60,513 nt of DNA from Streptomyces sp. NRRL WC-3742 (GCF_000720635.1 NZ_JOCF01000051.1:1-60513), one strand, 5' to 3'; positions 9,206 through 19,047 are shown, counted from the first letter of the stretch. The notes: a model not told the origin generated them from the sequence alone. A program made the numbers and translations.

Positions 9206-10462
9206 TCACAGGATCTGCTCACCCCAGAGCAGCAGCACGCCGCCCCTTCCGGAGCCCAGCGTCAGCCCGTCCTCCTCCCCCACCAGGGGCGTGGACTGGA
9301 GCAGCGCGCCGTCCACCCGGTAGCCGGCCTCGGCGATGGCGCGGCGGACCTGGTCGGCCTCGGCGAAGGTCCGGGGTACCGCGACGAACCGTTCGGGCTT
9401 GCGGGCGAGCACCGCGCGTACGACGTCCAGGCCGCCGGACTCGACCACGGCGAGGTCCGGCTCCGGCAGGCCCCCGAGCACCTCGGGGCCGTGGCCGTGG
9501 ACCGTCTCCACCTCGGCGCCGTAGCGGCGGGCGTTGACGGTGAGCCGGGCGCAGGCCGAGCGGGAGCCCTCGACGGCGACCACGGCGGCGCCGAAGCGGG
9601 CCGCCTCCACCGCGAGCGCGCCGTGGCCGGCGCCCACGACCCAGACGAGGTCCCCGGGGCGGGCGCCCAGTCGGGCGAGCACCAGTGCGCGGGCGTGCGC
9701 CGGAAGGGCCTCCGGTGCGCCGGTTTCGCCCTCCGCGCGCCCGGCGCCCGCGTAGGCGTCGGCGGGGAGTGCCCAGCCGCGTTCCGCGCCGGGGTAGCCG
9801 ACGGGCCGTCCGGCCAGCCAGCCGGCCGCCTGGCCGACGGTGGCGCCGGCCGTCTGGGCGTTGCCGCCGATCACCAGCACCACGTTGGGGTCGCGCCAGT
9901 CGTGGTCGGCGATGCGGTCGGAGGTGAGGACGGTGACGTCCTCCTCCGGGGTGCCGAGGGCCTCGCAGACGACGAAGGTGCGGTGCACCCCGCGCAGCAT
10001 CAGGGCGAGTTCGGCGGGCCCGGCGCCCGGGGCGGTGAGGACCGCGACCTTGGGGTGGGCCCGGCAGATGTTGGCCGCGCGGCGCAGCCGTCCGCCGTGG
10101 GCGCTGACCACCTGGGCGTCCTCCCAGGGCATGCCGGCCCGGGCGAAGGCGGTGGCGACGGAGGAGACGGCGGGCAGGACCTCGAGTTCGAGGCCGTACT
10201 CCGGGCGGCGCAGGGTGCGCACGACGCCGAAGAACCCCGGGTCTCCCTCGGCGACGACGACGGCGGCGCCCCGGTGTTCGGCGATCCGCTTGGCGGCCTG
10301 CTGGATGTCGCCGAGGATGATCCGCTCGGCGGTGGGCGGCACCGGCAGGGCGCCCAGTTGGTAGGGGGCGCCGGCGACGAGGGTCGCGCCGGCCAGGGCC
10401 GCGCCGGCGGCCTCGGTCAGCGGTGTGCCGTCCCACCCGATGACCGTGATCCGGTCAGCCAT
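9206..10462 (-). CDS. cobL: Precorrin-6Y C5,15-methyltransferase (decarboxylating), CbiE-CbiT fusion
   Basis: It methylates C5 and C15 of the corrin ring and decarboxylates the C12 acetate side chain in aerobic cobalamin synthesis. The 418 residues join a tetrapyrrole-methylase domain (CbiE, about 1-210; VAEGDPGFFG, PAVSSVATAFARAG, VLTAPGAGP) to a Rossmann methyltransferase (CbiT, about 235-418; LVWVVGAGHGALAVEAAR, VAVEGSRSACA). The length is typical of CobL. I chose the ATG at 10462 over longer forms because the CbiE fold starts there (ITVIGWDGTPLT). It lies upstream of cobT on the same strand but 480 bp away. Confidence 0.94.
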   Translation of the reverse strand: MADRITVIGWDGTPLTEAAGAALAGATLVAGAPYQLGALPVPPTAERIILGDIQQAAKRIAEHRGAAVVVAEGDPGFFGVVRTLRRPEYGLELEVLPAVSSVATAFARAGMPWEDAQVVSAHGGRLRRAANICRAHPKVAVLTAPGAGPAELALMLRGVHRTFVVCEALGTPEEDVTVLTSDRIADHDWRDPNVVLVIGGNAQTAGATVGQAAGWLAGRPVGYPGAERGWALPADAYAGAGRAEGETGAPEALPAHARALVLARLGARPGDLVWVVGAGHGALAVEAARFGAAVVAVEGSRSACARLTVNARRYGAEVETVHGHGPEVLGGLPEPDLAVVESGGLDVVRAVLARKPERFVAVPRTFAEADQVRRAIAEAGYRVDGALLQSTPLVGEEDGLTLGSGRGGVLLLWGEQIL

Positions 10463-10480
10463 CTGCGGCCGTTCTCCCTC

Positions 10481-10520
10481 GACTCGGTGCCACTCGGAGC
10501 CACTCGGCGCCACTCGGGGT
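10481..10520. repeat. Four tandem 10-bp repeats upstream of cobL
   Basis: There are four head-to-tail copies of a 10-mer close to CACTCGGNGC, the first beginning with G and the last ending GT. They lie 18 bp before the cobL ATG, which is leader or promoter territory. This could be a slippage product or a multi-site operator. Confidence 0.8.
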
Positions 10521-10599
10521 GCCGCAGGAGAGGTTACCGGGTGTGATCCCCCATGAGGCTCATGACTCGCACACGTGTCCGTGCCGGGCGGGGCCTCCT

Positions 10600-11232
10600 C
10601 TAGTCGCGCAGCGCGTAGCGGCCGACGGGCCGGGGCTCGGGGGCTTCCAGGTCCTCCGGGAGGAGGCTCCACAGGATGAGGTCGCTGCGGCTCTCCCCGG
10701 TGGACCTCTCGACGAACTCCCCGGACTCCCCGCGCACTATCCAGGCGCTGCGCAGCACGCCCTCGCTGATGCCGCCGATCTTCTGGGCGACCTGCTGGGC
10801 GGCGGTGTTCCCGGCGGCGGTGCGCAGCTCCAGGCGCAGGAAGCCGCGGTCCTCGAAGAGCCACTGGGCGACGCCGAGGACGGCCTCCGGGGCGTAGCCC
10901 TCGCCGCGCGCCCAGGAGGCGGTGACGTACGAGATCTCGGTGCTGCGCAGCCGCCAGTCGGTGTTGCGCAGTTCGACCAGGCCGACCAGGCGCTGGGTGA
11001 GGTGCTCGGTGACGGCGAAGAGGATGCCGTGGCCGGCGGCGCGGTGGGCGGGGGCGTGGGTGCGGGCGAGGTCGGCCGCGTACGCCTCGGTGAACGGGTG
11101 CGGGAGGTCCGTCCAGGCCAGGACGAGGTCGTCGGCCATCATCTCGGCCAGGCCCGGGGCGTCGTCCTCCGCCAGGGGCCGCAGCAGCAGCCGTTCGGTG
11201 CTGATGGCGGTCTCGGGGAAGCTCGCTGGCAT
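10600..11232 (-). CDS. GNAT-family N-acetyltransferase (RimJ/RimL-like)
   Basis: The 210-residue protein has the layout of ribosomal-protein or small-molecule GNATs. It opens with ISTERLLLRPLAEDDA, the usual first strand of RimJ/RimL-type enzymes. It continues with the EISYVTASWARGEGYAPEAV acetyl-CoA region, where the classic Q/RxxGxG/A loop is the ARGEGYA segment, and with a final NTAAQQVAQKIGG helix. The ATG at 11232 has GAGGAGAG just upstream. It stands alone between metQ and cobL. The substrate cannot be inferred. Confidence 0.88.
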   Translation of the reverse strand: MPASFPETAISTERLLLRPLAEDDAPGLAEMMADDLVLAWTDLPHPFTEAYAADLARTHAPAHRAAGHGILFAVTEHLTQRLVGLVELRNTDWRLRSTEISYVTASWARGEGYAPEAVLGVAQWLFEDRGFLRLELRTAAGNTAAQQVAQKIGGISEGVLRSAWIVRGESGEFVERSTGESRSDLILWSLLPEDLEAPEPRPVGRYALRD

Positions 11233-11362
11233 GCCGTCTCTCCTCGCCGGGTCGTGAACACAACACCGTACGCCCCCGCCGTGCGACGGGTGGCGCCCGG
11301 TGCGCCGCGCGCACGACGGTACGTCAGAACGCCCTGTGCCGAGGCGTCCACCCGGGCATACT

Positions 11363-11407
11363 GCCCGACCGGGCCCCCGCCTGCGGTCGGCGGGGGCCCG
11401 GTCGGGC
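11363..11407 (-). terminator. metNIQ operon terminator
   Basis: There is a perfect 19-bp GC-rich stem (11363-11381 with 11389-11407) and a 7-nt loop, 25 bp past the metQ stop. Confidence 0.85.
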
Positions 11408-11432
11408 GTCACGAGGTATTGCGGTACGACGA

Positions 11433-12257
11433 TCAGAACGCGGGGATGACGGCGCCCTGGAAGGTGTCCTGGATGTACTTCTTGACCTCGGCGGAGTGCA
11501 GCAGCTCGGCCAGCTTCTTGACCCGCGGGTCGTTCTCCTTGCCCTTCTTGACGGCCAGGATGTTGGCGTACGGGTTGCCCTCGGCCTTCTCCAGCACCAG
11601 GGCGTCGGTGGTCGGCTTGAGACCGCCCTCGATCGCGAAGTTGCCGTTGATCACGGCGGCGTCCACGTCGCCGAGGGAGCGGGGCAGCTGGGCGGCCTCC
11701 AGCTCCTTCCACTTGAGGTGCTTCGGGTTGTCCTTGACGTCGGCCGGGGTGGCGGCCGTCCCGGCGCCGTCCTTGAGGGTGATCAGCTTGTTGTCGGCGA
11801 GCAGCTTGAGCGCGCGGCCCTCGTTGGTGGCGTCGTTGGGCACGGCGACGGTGGCGCCGTCCGGCAGGTCGTTGAGCGACTTGACCTTCTTGGAGTAGGC
11901 GCCCAGCGGCTCCAGGTGGACCGTCTCGACGGAGACGATGTCCGTCCCGTTCTTCTTGTTGAAGTCCTCCAGGTACGGCACGTGCTGGAAGTAGTTGGCG
12001 TCGGCCGAACCGTCCTGCACCGCCGTGTTGGGGGTCACGTAGTCCGTGACCTCCTTGATCTCGAGCTTGAGGCCGGCCTTGTCCGCGAGGTTGTCCTTGA
12101 CGAACTTCAGGATCTGCCCGTGCGGGGTGGGGGTCGCGGCGACCTTCAGCGGCGCGTTCGGGTCCGAGGAGGAGGAACCGGAGCTGCTGCAGGCGGCCAG
12201 CGAGAGGGCGAGGCCGGCGGTGGCGAGGACGCTGGTGAACTTCACGGTGTTGCGCAC
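11433..12257 (-). CDS. metQ: Methionine ABC transporter substrate-binding lipoprotein
   Basis: This is the extracellular methionine-binding protein of the NlpA/MetQ family, 274 residues. It has a lipoprotein signal with lipobox LAAC (lipidated Cys at residue 22) followed by a Ser-rich linker. The binding fold shows family landmarks: KVAATPTPHGQILKFV, VTDYVTPNTAVQDGSADANYFQHVPYL, VAVPNDATNEGRAL, and DVDAAVINGNFA. It is the last gene of metN-metI-metQ, 57 bp after metI. The alternative is that it binds D-Met or another thio-amino acid. Confidence 0.94.
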   Translation of the reverse strand: MRNTVKFTSVLATAGLALSLAACSSSGSSSSDPNAPLKVAATPTPHGQILKFVKDNLADKAGLKLEIKEVTDYVTPNTAVQDGSADANYFQHVPYLEDFNKKNGTDIVSVETVHLEPLGAYSKKVKSLNDLPDGATVAVPNDATNEGRALKLLADNKLITLKDGAGTAATPADVKDNPKHLKWKELEAAQLPRSLGDVDAAVINGNFAIEGGLKPTTDALVLEKAEGNPYANILAVKKGKENDPRVKKLAELLHSAEVKKYIQDTFQGAVIPAF

Positions 12258-12314
12258 GAAAAGTGCCTTTCTGCGTGGAACGGGGAGCCGCGCCCGGGGT
12301 CGGACGAGGGAGGT

Positions 12315-13055
12315 TCAGGAGGCGACGAGGTCCTCGTCGGAGGTCGTCGCGGGGCGGGGGCGCAGCAGCCGGGTGCGTCCGCCGCCGGTGCCGCGGCCGC
12401 CCAGCCGGCGCACGGCGTAGTCGCCGGCCAGCTGGATCACGGTGACGATGAGCGCGATCTCCGCCACGATGATCCACATGAAGGTGGTCTCGAACCGCAG
12501 GTAGCCGTACCGGTAGGCGAGGTCGCCGAGGCCGCCGCCGCCGACCGTGCCGGCCATCGCGGAGTAGCCGATCAGGGCGATGACGGTGGTGGTGATCGAG
12601 GCGACGATGCCGGGCAGGGCCTCGGGGACCAGCACCTTGCGCACCAGCGTCCAGGTGCCGCCGCCCATCGCGTGGACGGCCTCGACCAGGCCGCGGTCGA
12701 CCTCGCGGACGGAGGTCTCGACCAGCCGGGCGAAGAAGGGGATCGCGCCGACGGTCAGCGGCACGGTGGCCGCCTGCCAGCCGAGGGAGTTGCCGGTCAG
12801 CCAGCGGGTGAAGGAGATCAGGGCGATCATCAGGATGATGAAGGGCATCGAGCGTGTGAGGTTCACGATCGCGCCGAGCACCTTGTTCACCGGCTGGTTC
12901 TGGAGCACCCCTCCCTTGGAGGTGAGCACCAGCAGGAGGCCGAGGGGCAGGCCGAGGAGGACGGTGCAGGCGGTCGCGACGCCGACCATCTGGAAGGTCT
13001 CCTGGGTGGCGGGCCACATCAGGTCCTGCATCTGGTCCCAGGTCAGGCCGCTCAT
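12315..13055 (-). CDS. metI: Methionine ABC transporter permease
   Basis: This is the inner-membrane permease of the MetNIQ importer, 246 residues with about five transmembrane helices. The EAA-loop region, HAMGGGTWTLVRKVLVPEALPGIVAS, contacts MetN. RSMPFIILMIAL and YSAMAGTVGGGGLGDLAYRYGY are signature MetI segments. Its ATG overlaps the metN stop by 4 bp (ATGA at 13052-13055), so the two are translationally coupled. The last 20 or so residues are a basic, disordered tail. Confidence 0.94.
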   Translation of the reverse strand: MSGLTWDQMQDLMWPATQETFQMVGVATACTVLLGLPLGLLLVLTSKGGVLQNQPVNKVLGAIVNLTRSMPFIILMIALISFTRWLTGNSLGWQAATVPLTVGAIPFFARLVETSVREVDRGLVEAVHAMGGGTWTLVRKVLVPEALPGIVASITTTVIALIGYSAMAGTVGGGGLGDLAYRYGYLRFETTFMWIIVAEIALIVTVIQLAGDYAVRRLGGRGTGGGRTRLLRPRPATTSDEDLVAS

Positions 13056-14077
13056 GCCGCCGCTCCGTCCGTCGCACCGACCACGTCGACCTGCAGGCCC
13101 TGCTCGCGCAGGTAGCCGATCGGCACCACGTTGTCCTGGTGGCCGCCGGGCAGCTCGACGCGCATCCGGCCGACCATCCGGCCGGCGATGGTCTCCACCG
13201 CCGCGCCGAGGATGTTGATGTCGATCTGGTAGGTGCGGGCGAGCTGGGAGACGAACGGCTGGGCCGGGGTGTCGCCCTGGAAGGTGATCTCCAGCACGGT
13301 GGCGCCGGGGTGGCCGGTGCCGAACTCGCTGAGCGGGAACAGCTCGCGGGCCAGTTCGGAGCCGGGCCGGGCGAGCAGGTCGGTCAGCGCGCCGGACTCG
13401 ACCACCCGGCCGCCGCGCATCAGGGCGGCGGAGTCGCAGACGGACTTGATGACGTCCATCTCGTGGGTGATCAGCAGGACGGTCAGGCCCAGTTGCTGGT
13501 TGAGGTCGCGCAGCAGCCTGAGGATCGAGCGGGTGGTCTCCGGGTCGAGGGCCGAGGTGGCCTCGTCGGAGAGGAGGACCTTCGGGTCCCCCGCGAGGGC
13601 GCGGGCGATGCCCACGCGCTGCTTCTGGCCGCCGGAGAGCTGGGCCGGGTAGCTGCGGGCCTTGTCGGCGAGGCCGACCAGCTCCAGCAGCTCGCCGGCC
13701 TTGCGGCGGCGTTCGGTGCGGTCCAGGCCGATGATCTCCAGCGGGAGTTCGACGTTCTGGCGCACCGTCCGCGAGGAGAGCAGGTTGAAGTGCTGGAAGA
13801 CCATGCCGATGCGGCGGCGCGCCTCGCGCAGCTCCCGGCCGGCCCGGTTCTCGCCGCCGGGCAGGGCGGTGAGTTCGAGCCCGTCCACGGTGACGGTGCC
13901 GGAGGTCGGGCGCTCCAGCATGTTCACGCAGCGGATGAGGGTGGACTTGCCGGCACCGCTGGTGCCGACGACTCCGTAGACCTCGCCCGGGCGGACGTGC
14001 AGGTCGACGCCGGCGAGGGCGGTGACCTCGCGGCCTCGGGAGCGGTAGACCTTCGTGAGGTCCGTGGTGGTGATCAC
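13052..14077 (-). CDS. metN: Methionine ABC transporter ATP-binding protein
   Basis: This ATPase drives methionine uptake, 341 residues. The nucleotide-binding domain has Walker A GTSGAGKST, signature LSGGQKQR and Walker B KVLLSDEATSALDPE. The C-terminal NIL domain (about 265-341, from VLEITFQGDTPAQPFVSQLA) is the regulatory site that binds methionine and inhibits transport in E. coli MetN. It starts at GTG (14075-14077) with GGAAG five bases upstream. It is the first gene of the operon, and the 400-bp region upstream carries a candidate leader peptide and palindrome. Confidence 0.95.
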   Translation of the reverse strand: MITTTDLTKVYRSRGREVTALAGVDLHVRPGEVYGVVGTSGAGKSTLIRCVNMLERPTSGTVTVDGLELTALPGGENRAGRELREARRRIGMVFQHFNLLSSRTVRQNVELPLEIIGLDRTERRRKAGELLELVGLADKARSYPAQLSGGQKQRVGIARALAGDPKVLLSDEATSALDPETTRSILRLLRDLNQQLGLTVLLITHEMDVIKSVCDSAALMRGGRVVESGALTDLLARPGSELARELFPLSEFGTGHPGATVLEITFQGDTPAQPFVSQLARTYQIDINILGAAVETIAGRMVGRMRVELPGGHQDNVVPIGYLREQGLQVDVVGATDGAAA

Positions 14078-14399
14078 AGGGGCTTCCGTGGGTCGGGGGC
14101 GGGCGGCGTGGGACGACCGCCCGACCGGGCGGGTCGGCGGCGCTGTCGGTTCGGCGCTGTGTACGGCGCTGCGCCGAAGGGGGGATCCGGGCCTGCCACT
14201 CCTTGATCGTGGCCGGTGGACGGCCGGGCCGCGCGACGGCGTGGCCCTTACGAGTCACCGGCGGCCGCGAGCGGGCACGACAGGGGGAAGGGTTCCGGGA
14301 GGAAGGCGGCGACGTTCACACGGACGGAACGGCGCCGGAGTCTCGCTTCGGGGCGCGAGGAGGAGGCACCCTCGACGGGGTGCCCGGGGGCGGTGGCCC

Positions 14400-14483
14400 T
14401 CAGCGGTGACACATTCGACGACACATGGCACGCTCACCTGCCGGCAGGGTGCCGGTGGGGGTCCAGTTCGTCGTCGCAGTCAT
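14400..14483 (-). CDS. Candidate 27-residue leader peptide of the metNIQ operon
   Basis: A short frame starts at ATG (14481-14483) and ends at TGA (14400-14402). Its last residues read AMCRRMCHR, with two Met-Cys pairs just before the stop. The region between this stop and metN is GC-rich and rich in inverted repeats, as expected for an attenuator. Met/Cys codons at the end of a leader peptide would couple ribosome stalling to sulfur amino-acid supply. There is no clear Shine-Dalgarno, so initiation may be leaderless. It is an inference from position and composition only. Confidence 0.4.
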   Translation of the reverse strand: MTATTNWTPTGTLPAGERAMCRRMCHR

Positions 14484-14534
14484 GTGAGCCAGTAAATCAG
14501 ATGGGTCGGTTGGTGCCCAATCAGTCGCGACAGC

Positions 14535-14551
14535 TGTCCGCAATGCGGACA
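14535..14551. promoter_or_regulatory. Perfect palindrome (8-1-8), candidate operator for metNIQ
   Basis: TGTCCGCA-A-TGCGGACA is an exact 17-bp dyad, 52 bp upstream of the candidate leader-peptide ATG and 29 bp from the GNAT terminator hairpin. The place fits a promoter-region operator for the methionine uptake operon. I cannot name the regulator. Confidence 0.6.
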
Positions 14552-14579
14552 CACGCGCCTGTCACCTGCGGAAACATGG

Positions 14580-14622
14580 CTCGGCGCCGCCACCGGAACG
14601 TCCGGATGGTGGCGGCGCCGAG
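14580..14622 (-). terminator. Terminator hairpin after GNAT gene
   Basis: There is a perfect 15-bp stem (14580-14594 with 14608-14622) and a 13-nt loop, 18 bp downstream of the GNAT stop at 14640. Confidence 0.8.
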
Positions 14623-14639
14623 GAGGTGCGGGCGGTGGA

Positions 14640-15143
14640 TCAGGCCGTGGCGGCGAGCGGGAGGGCGGCCGGCTTCTTCTCCAGGTGGACGAAGCTGAGC
14701 CTGCTGCTGACCTGCTCGACGCCGGTCTGACGGTAGCCCTGACGGGCGTACAGCCGGAGGTTGCCGAGGCTGCGGTGACCGGTGAACAGGCGGAACGCCG
14801 CCACCGGGCCGTCCTCGGAGAGGCGCTGCTCCAGCGCCTCCAGCAGACGGCCGCCGAGGCCGTGGCGCTGCATCCTCGGGTGGACGACCAGCCGCTCTAT
14901 CCGGGCGACGCTGTCCTTGCCGAGGCTGCCGCGGACGGTGCCGACCACCTCGTCGCCCAGCCGGGCGACCAGGACGTGCTGCCGGGACAGTTCGCCGCGC
15001 AGGCTCTCCAGGCTCTGCGTCAGTGGCTCGATGGCCCAGTTGCCGTACAGCTCCGCCTCGGGCTGGTAGCCGAGGTACTGGAGCTTGAGGATCTGCTCCG
15101 CGTCCTCGGCGTCGGCCGCCGAGATGATCACGCTCATGCCCAT
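14640..15143 (-). CDS. GNAT-family N-acetyltransferase
   Basis: This 167-residue acetyltransferase carries a clear acetyl-CoA loop, [20 protein letters not shown], with the RxxGxG/A signature. VVGTVRGS precedes it, and [14 protein letters not shown] is the typical final helix/strand. I chose the ATG at 15143 because GGGGAGG sits nine bases upstream. A longer form from 15161 and a shorter one from 15137 are possible. It stands alone. The substrate is unknown. Confidence 0.88.
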   Translation of the reverse strand: MGMSVIISAADAEDAEQILKLQYLGYQPEAELYGNWAIEPLTQSLESLRGELSRQHVLVARLGDEVVGTVRGSLGKDSVARIERLVVHPRMQRHGLGGRLLEALEQRLSEDGPVAAFRLFTGHRSLGNLRLYARQGYRQTGVEQVSSRLSFVHLEKKPAALPLAATA

Positions 15144-15302
15144 GTGCTGGGGCCTCCCCATCGTCGTACCCGGCGCGCAGAGGGTGGCGCGCTCACGCTC
15201 AGTATCCGAGTGATCGCGCCACCGTCAAGAGCTTTCGTTCGCCAGCGCTCTACCCGGGTGCAAGCTCCGCTCAACCTTCGGGAGGGTCATACGTGGCGAA
15301 CG

Positions 15303-15620
15303 TCACGGATAGCGCTCCGCGTGGAGGAGTTGGCGCAGGCAGGCGAGACAGCGGGAGCGGGTGGGGCCGATGGAGCCCCTGGGCATGCCGAGGCGCTCGG
15401 AGAGCTCGCGGTACGTCGGCGGCGGGTCCTCGGCGAGGGCGGCGACGAGTTGCGGGCAGCGGCCGGGCAGGGCGGCGACCGTCTCGCGGACGACGCGGCG
15501 GCGGTGCTCGGCGAGGTAGACGTCCTCGGCGGAGGGGACGGAGGGGAGGACCGGGTCGGGGGTGCACACACCGTGCATGACCGGGCCGGGGCGGGCGCGG
15601 TTACGGACCACCGGGGGCAC
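15303..15620 (-). CDS. Orphan sigma-70 region 4 (ECF-like) helix-turn-helix protein
   Basis: The protein (up to 105 residues) holds only an ECF sigma region 4. The C-terminal half reads [28 protein letters not shown], followed by [21 protein letters not shown]. This is the pattern of streptomycete sigma factors that recognise the -35 element. Region 2, needed for core polymerase and -10 contact, is absent, so it cannot be a complete sigma factor. The start is uncertain: GTG at 15620 or ATG at 15578, neither with a good Shine-Dalgarno. It lies downstream of argH and its hairpin. It may act as a small DNA-binding modulator. Confidence 0.72.
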   Translation of the reverse strand: MPPVVRNRARPGPVMHGVCTPDPVLPSVPSAEDVYLAEHRRRVVRETVAALPGRCPQLVAALAEDPPPTYRELSERLGMPRGSIGPTRSRCLACLRQLLHAERYP

Positions 15621-15626
15621 GCACGC

Positions 15627-15663
15627 GGGAGGGGCGCGACGGCACGGCCGCCGCGCCCCTCCC
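15627..15663 (-). terminator. argH terminator hairpin
   Basis: There is a perfect 12-bp stem (15627-15638 with 15652-15663) and a 13-nt loop, 12 bp past the argH stop. Confidence 0.75.
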
Positions 15664-15674
15664 CCGACCGCGCG

Positions 15675-17159
<1,485 letters not shown>

Positions 17160-17171
17160 TTACGGTGATGG

Positions 17172-17203
17172 GCATAAGTATGCACGATGGCGTATGAAAC
17201 GCC
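17172..17203 (-). promoter_or_regulatory. ARG-box-like palindromes upstream of argH
   Basis: GCATAAGTATGC (17172-17183) has perfect 5-bp arms around AG, and it is followed by the dyad GGCGTATGAAACGCC (17189-17203). Paired AT-rich boxes with TGCAT-like halves are what the hexameric arginine repressor binds. They lie 72-104 bp before the argH start, in an otherwise GC-rich region. Confidence 0.75.
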
Positions 17204-17229
17204 AACCCCGCCCGGTGGACGGGGTCGGC
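17201..17229 (-). terminator. Probable terminator of argCJBDR
   Basis: There is a 10-bp stem with one A-C mismatch (17201-17210 with 17220-17229) and a 9-nt loop, 41 bp past the argR stop. It slightly overlaps the second ARG-box-like dyad. Confidence 0.55.
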
Positions 17230-17232
17230 GTT

Positions 17233-17268
17233 CCCTGCGGGCCCTGCGGGCCCTGCGGGCCTTGCGGG
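17233..17268. repeat. Four 9-bp tandem repeats at the argR 3' end
   Basis: There are three exact copies and one single-mismatch copy of CCCTGCGGG, directly abutting the argR stop codon on the downstream side. Confidence 0.8.
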
Positions 17269-17269
17269 C

Positions 17270-17818
17270 CTACTGCGCCTTGGCCTGGGCCAGTTGCATC
17301 AGGTGGTCGGCCAGGGCCTGGCCGCCGGCCGGGTCCCGGCTGATCAGGAGCACGGTGTCGTCGCCGGCGATGGTGCCGATGATCTCGAACACCTCGGCCT
17401 GGTCGATCGCCGAGGCGAGGAACTGCGCGGCCCCGGGCGGGGTGCGCAGCACGACGAGGTTGCCGGAGGCCGTCGCGGAGACCATGAGCTCGCCGGCCAG
17501 GCGGGCCATCCGGCCCTCGCTGGCCGACTCCCCCATGGGCGCGCGGGGGGTGCGGTCCCCGCCCTCGGCCGGGACGGCGTAGATGAGCGCGCCGTCCCGG
17601 TTGCGGATCTTGACCGCTCCCAGCTCGTCCAGGTCCCGGGAGAGGGTGGCCTGGGTGACCACGAGTCCGTCGTCGGCGAGCAGCTTGGCGAGCTGGCTCT
17701 GCGAGCGCACGGGCTGGCGGGTGAGCAGGTCCACGATCCGCCGGTGGCGCGCCGTGCGGGTCTGGGGGACCTGCGGCGTCGGACCGGCGGCGGACGGGCC
17801 GGAGAGGGAAGCGGTCAT
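17270..17818 (-). CDS. argR: Arginine repressor
   Basis: This arginine-responsive hexameric repressor of the arg genes is 182 residues. The N-terminal winged helix reads [29 protein letters not shown] then [14 protein letters not shown], and contains the ArgR signature SRD. The C-terminal trimer/arginine domain ends with [20 protein letters not shown] proline-rich N-terminal tail of about 20 residues is typical of actinomycetes. It starts at ATG 17818, 23 bp after argD, and is the last gene of the operon it presumably controls. Confidence 0.96.
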   Translation of the reverse strand: MTASLSGPSAAGPTPQVPQTRTARHRRIVDLLTRQPVRSQSQLAKLLADDGLVVTQATLSRDLDELGAVKIRNRDGALIYAVPAEGGDRTPRAPMGESASEGRMARLAGELMVSATASGNLVVLRTPPGAAQFLASAIDQAEVFEIIGTIAGDDTVLLISRDPAGGQALADHLMQLAQAKAQ

Positions 17819-17841
17819 GTGATTATTCTCCCGGACGACGG

Positions 17842-19047
17842 TCAGCTCGCCACGGCCGGGGCGCTCTCGCGCACCGTCCGGAGGATGCCGGGCAGGGCGG
17901 CGAGGAACGCGTCCGCCTCCTGCTCGGTCAGCACCAGCGGCGGGGCGAGGCGCACGGCGTCCGGGACGGCGGCGTTGACGAGGAAGCCCGCCTCCTGCGC
18001 CACGGCCTGCACCCGGGCCGAGACCGGCTCGGTGAGGACGATGCCGAGCAGCAGGCCCGCGCCGCGTACATGGGAGACCAGCGGGTCGCCGAGCGCCTCG
18101 ACGCCGTGGCGCAGCCGGTCTCCGATCTTGCGGACGTGCTCCAGCAGGCCCTCGGACTCGATGGTGTCCAGCACCGCGAGGGCGGCCGCGGCCGCCACCG
18201 GGTTGCCGCCGAAGGTGGTGCCGTGCTGGCCGGGGCTGAGCAGGTCGGCGGCGGGGCCGAAGGCGAGGACGGCGCCCATGGGCAGGCCCCCGCCGAGGGC
18301 CTTGGCGAGGGTGACGACGTCCGGCTCGACGCCTTCGTACGCCTGGTGGGCGAACCAGTGGCCGGTGCGGCCGACGCCGGTCTGGATCTCGTCCAGGACG
18401 AGCAGGGTGCCGGTGGCGCGGGTGATCTCGCGGGCGGCCCTCAGGTAGCCGTCCGGCAGCGGGACGGCGCCGTTCTCGCCCTGGACGGGCTCGAGGACGA
18501 CGGCGGCGGTCTCGGTGGTGACGGCCGCGCGCAGGGCCTCGACGTCGCCGAAGGGGACGTGGGTGACGTCGCCGGGCAGCGGGAGGAAGGGGGCCTGCTT
18601 GGCGGGCTGGCCGGTGAGGGCGAGGGCGCCCATCGTCCGGCCGTGGAAGCCGCCCTCGAGGGCGACCAGGTGGGTGCGGCCGGTGAGGCGGCTGAGCTTG
18701 AAGGCGGCCTCGTTGGCCTCGGCCCCGGAGTTGCAGAAGAAGACCCGGCCGCCCTCGCGGCCGTCCAGCTCGAGCAGCCGCTCGGCGAGGGCGATGGTCG
18801 GCTCGGCCATGAAGAGGTTGGAGACGTGGCCGAGGGTGGCGATCTGCTGCGTGACGGCCTCGACGACGGCCGGGTGGGCGGTGCCGAGGGCGTTGACGGC
18901 GATGCCGCCCAGCAGGTCGGTGTACTCCTTGCCGTCCGCGTCCCACAGCTTGCTGCCCTCGCCGCGCACCAGGGGCAGGCGGGGGGTGCCGTAGTTGTCG
19001 GTGAAGGTGTGCTGCCAGCGGTCCTTGAGCTGGTCGTTCGCGGTCAT
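17842..19047 (-). CDS. argD: Acetylornithine aminotransferase
   Basis: This PLP enzyme converts N-acetylglutamate semialdehyde to N-acetylornithine, 401 residues. Class-III aminotransferase motifs are present: [40 protein letters not shown], and [14 protein letters not shown] with the PLP lysine. The ATG (19045-19047) overlaps the argB stop as ATGA, so the pair is translationally coupled. It could also act in lysine (DapC) synthesis, as in E. coli. Confidence 0.96.
   Translation of the reverse strand: MTANDQLKDRWQHTFTDNYGTPRLPLVRGEGSKLWDADGKEYTDLLGGIAVNALGTAHPAVVEAVTQQIATLGHVSNLFMAEPTIALAERLLELDGREGGRVFFCNSGAEANEAAFKLSRLTGRTHLVALEGGFHGRTMGALALTGQPAKQAPFLPLPGDVTHVPFGDVEALRAAVTTETAAVVLEPVQGENGAVPLPDGYLRAAREITRATGTLLVLDEIQTGVGRTGHWFAHQAYEGVEPDVVTLAKALGGGLPMGAVLAFGPAADLLSPGQHGTTFGGNPVAAAAALAVLDTIESEGLLEHVRKIGDRLRHGVEALGDPLVSHVRGAGLLLGIVLTEPVSARVQAVAQEAGFLVNAAVPDAVRLAPPLVLTEQEADAFLAALPGILRTVRESAPAVAS

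Noticed and set aside
8824..9222. 132-codon minus-strand frame between cobL and cobT
   Set aside because: No Shine-Dalgarno, no recognizable domain, and it overlaps the end of cobL. Composition is like other shadow frames.
14190..14225. ATCAAGGAGTGGCAGGCCCGG on the minus strand, resembling part of a SAM-I (S-box) riboswitch upstream of metN
   Set aside because: Only a few bases match. The P1/P2 pairing and the GGGACTGGCCC-type core are missing, and no SAM-IV-like core was found either.
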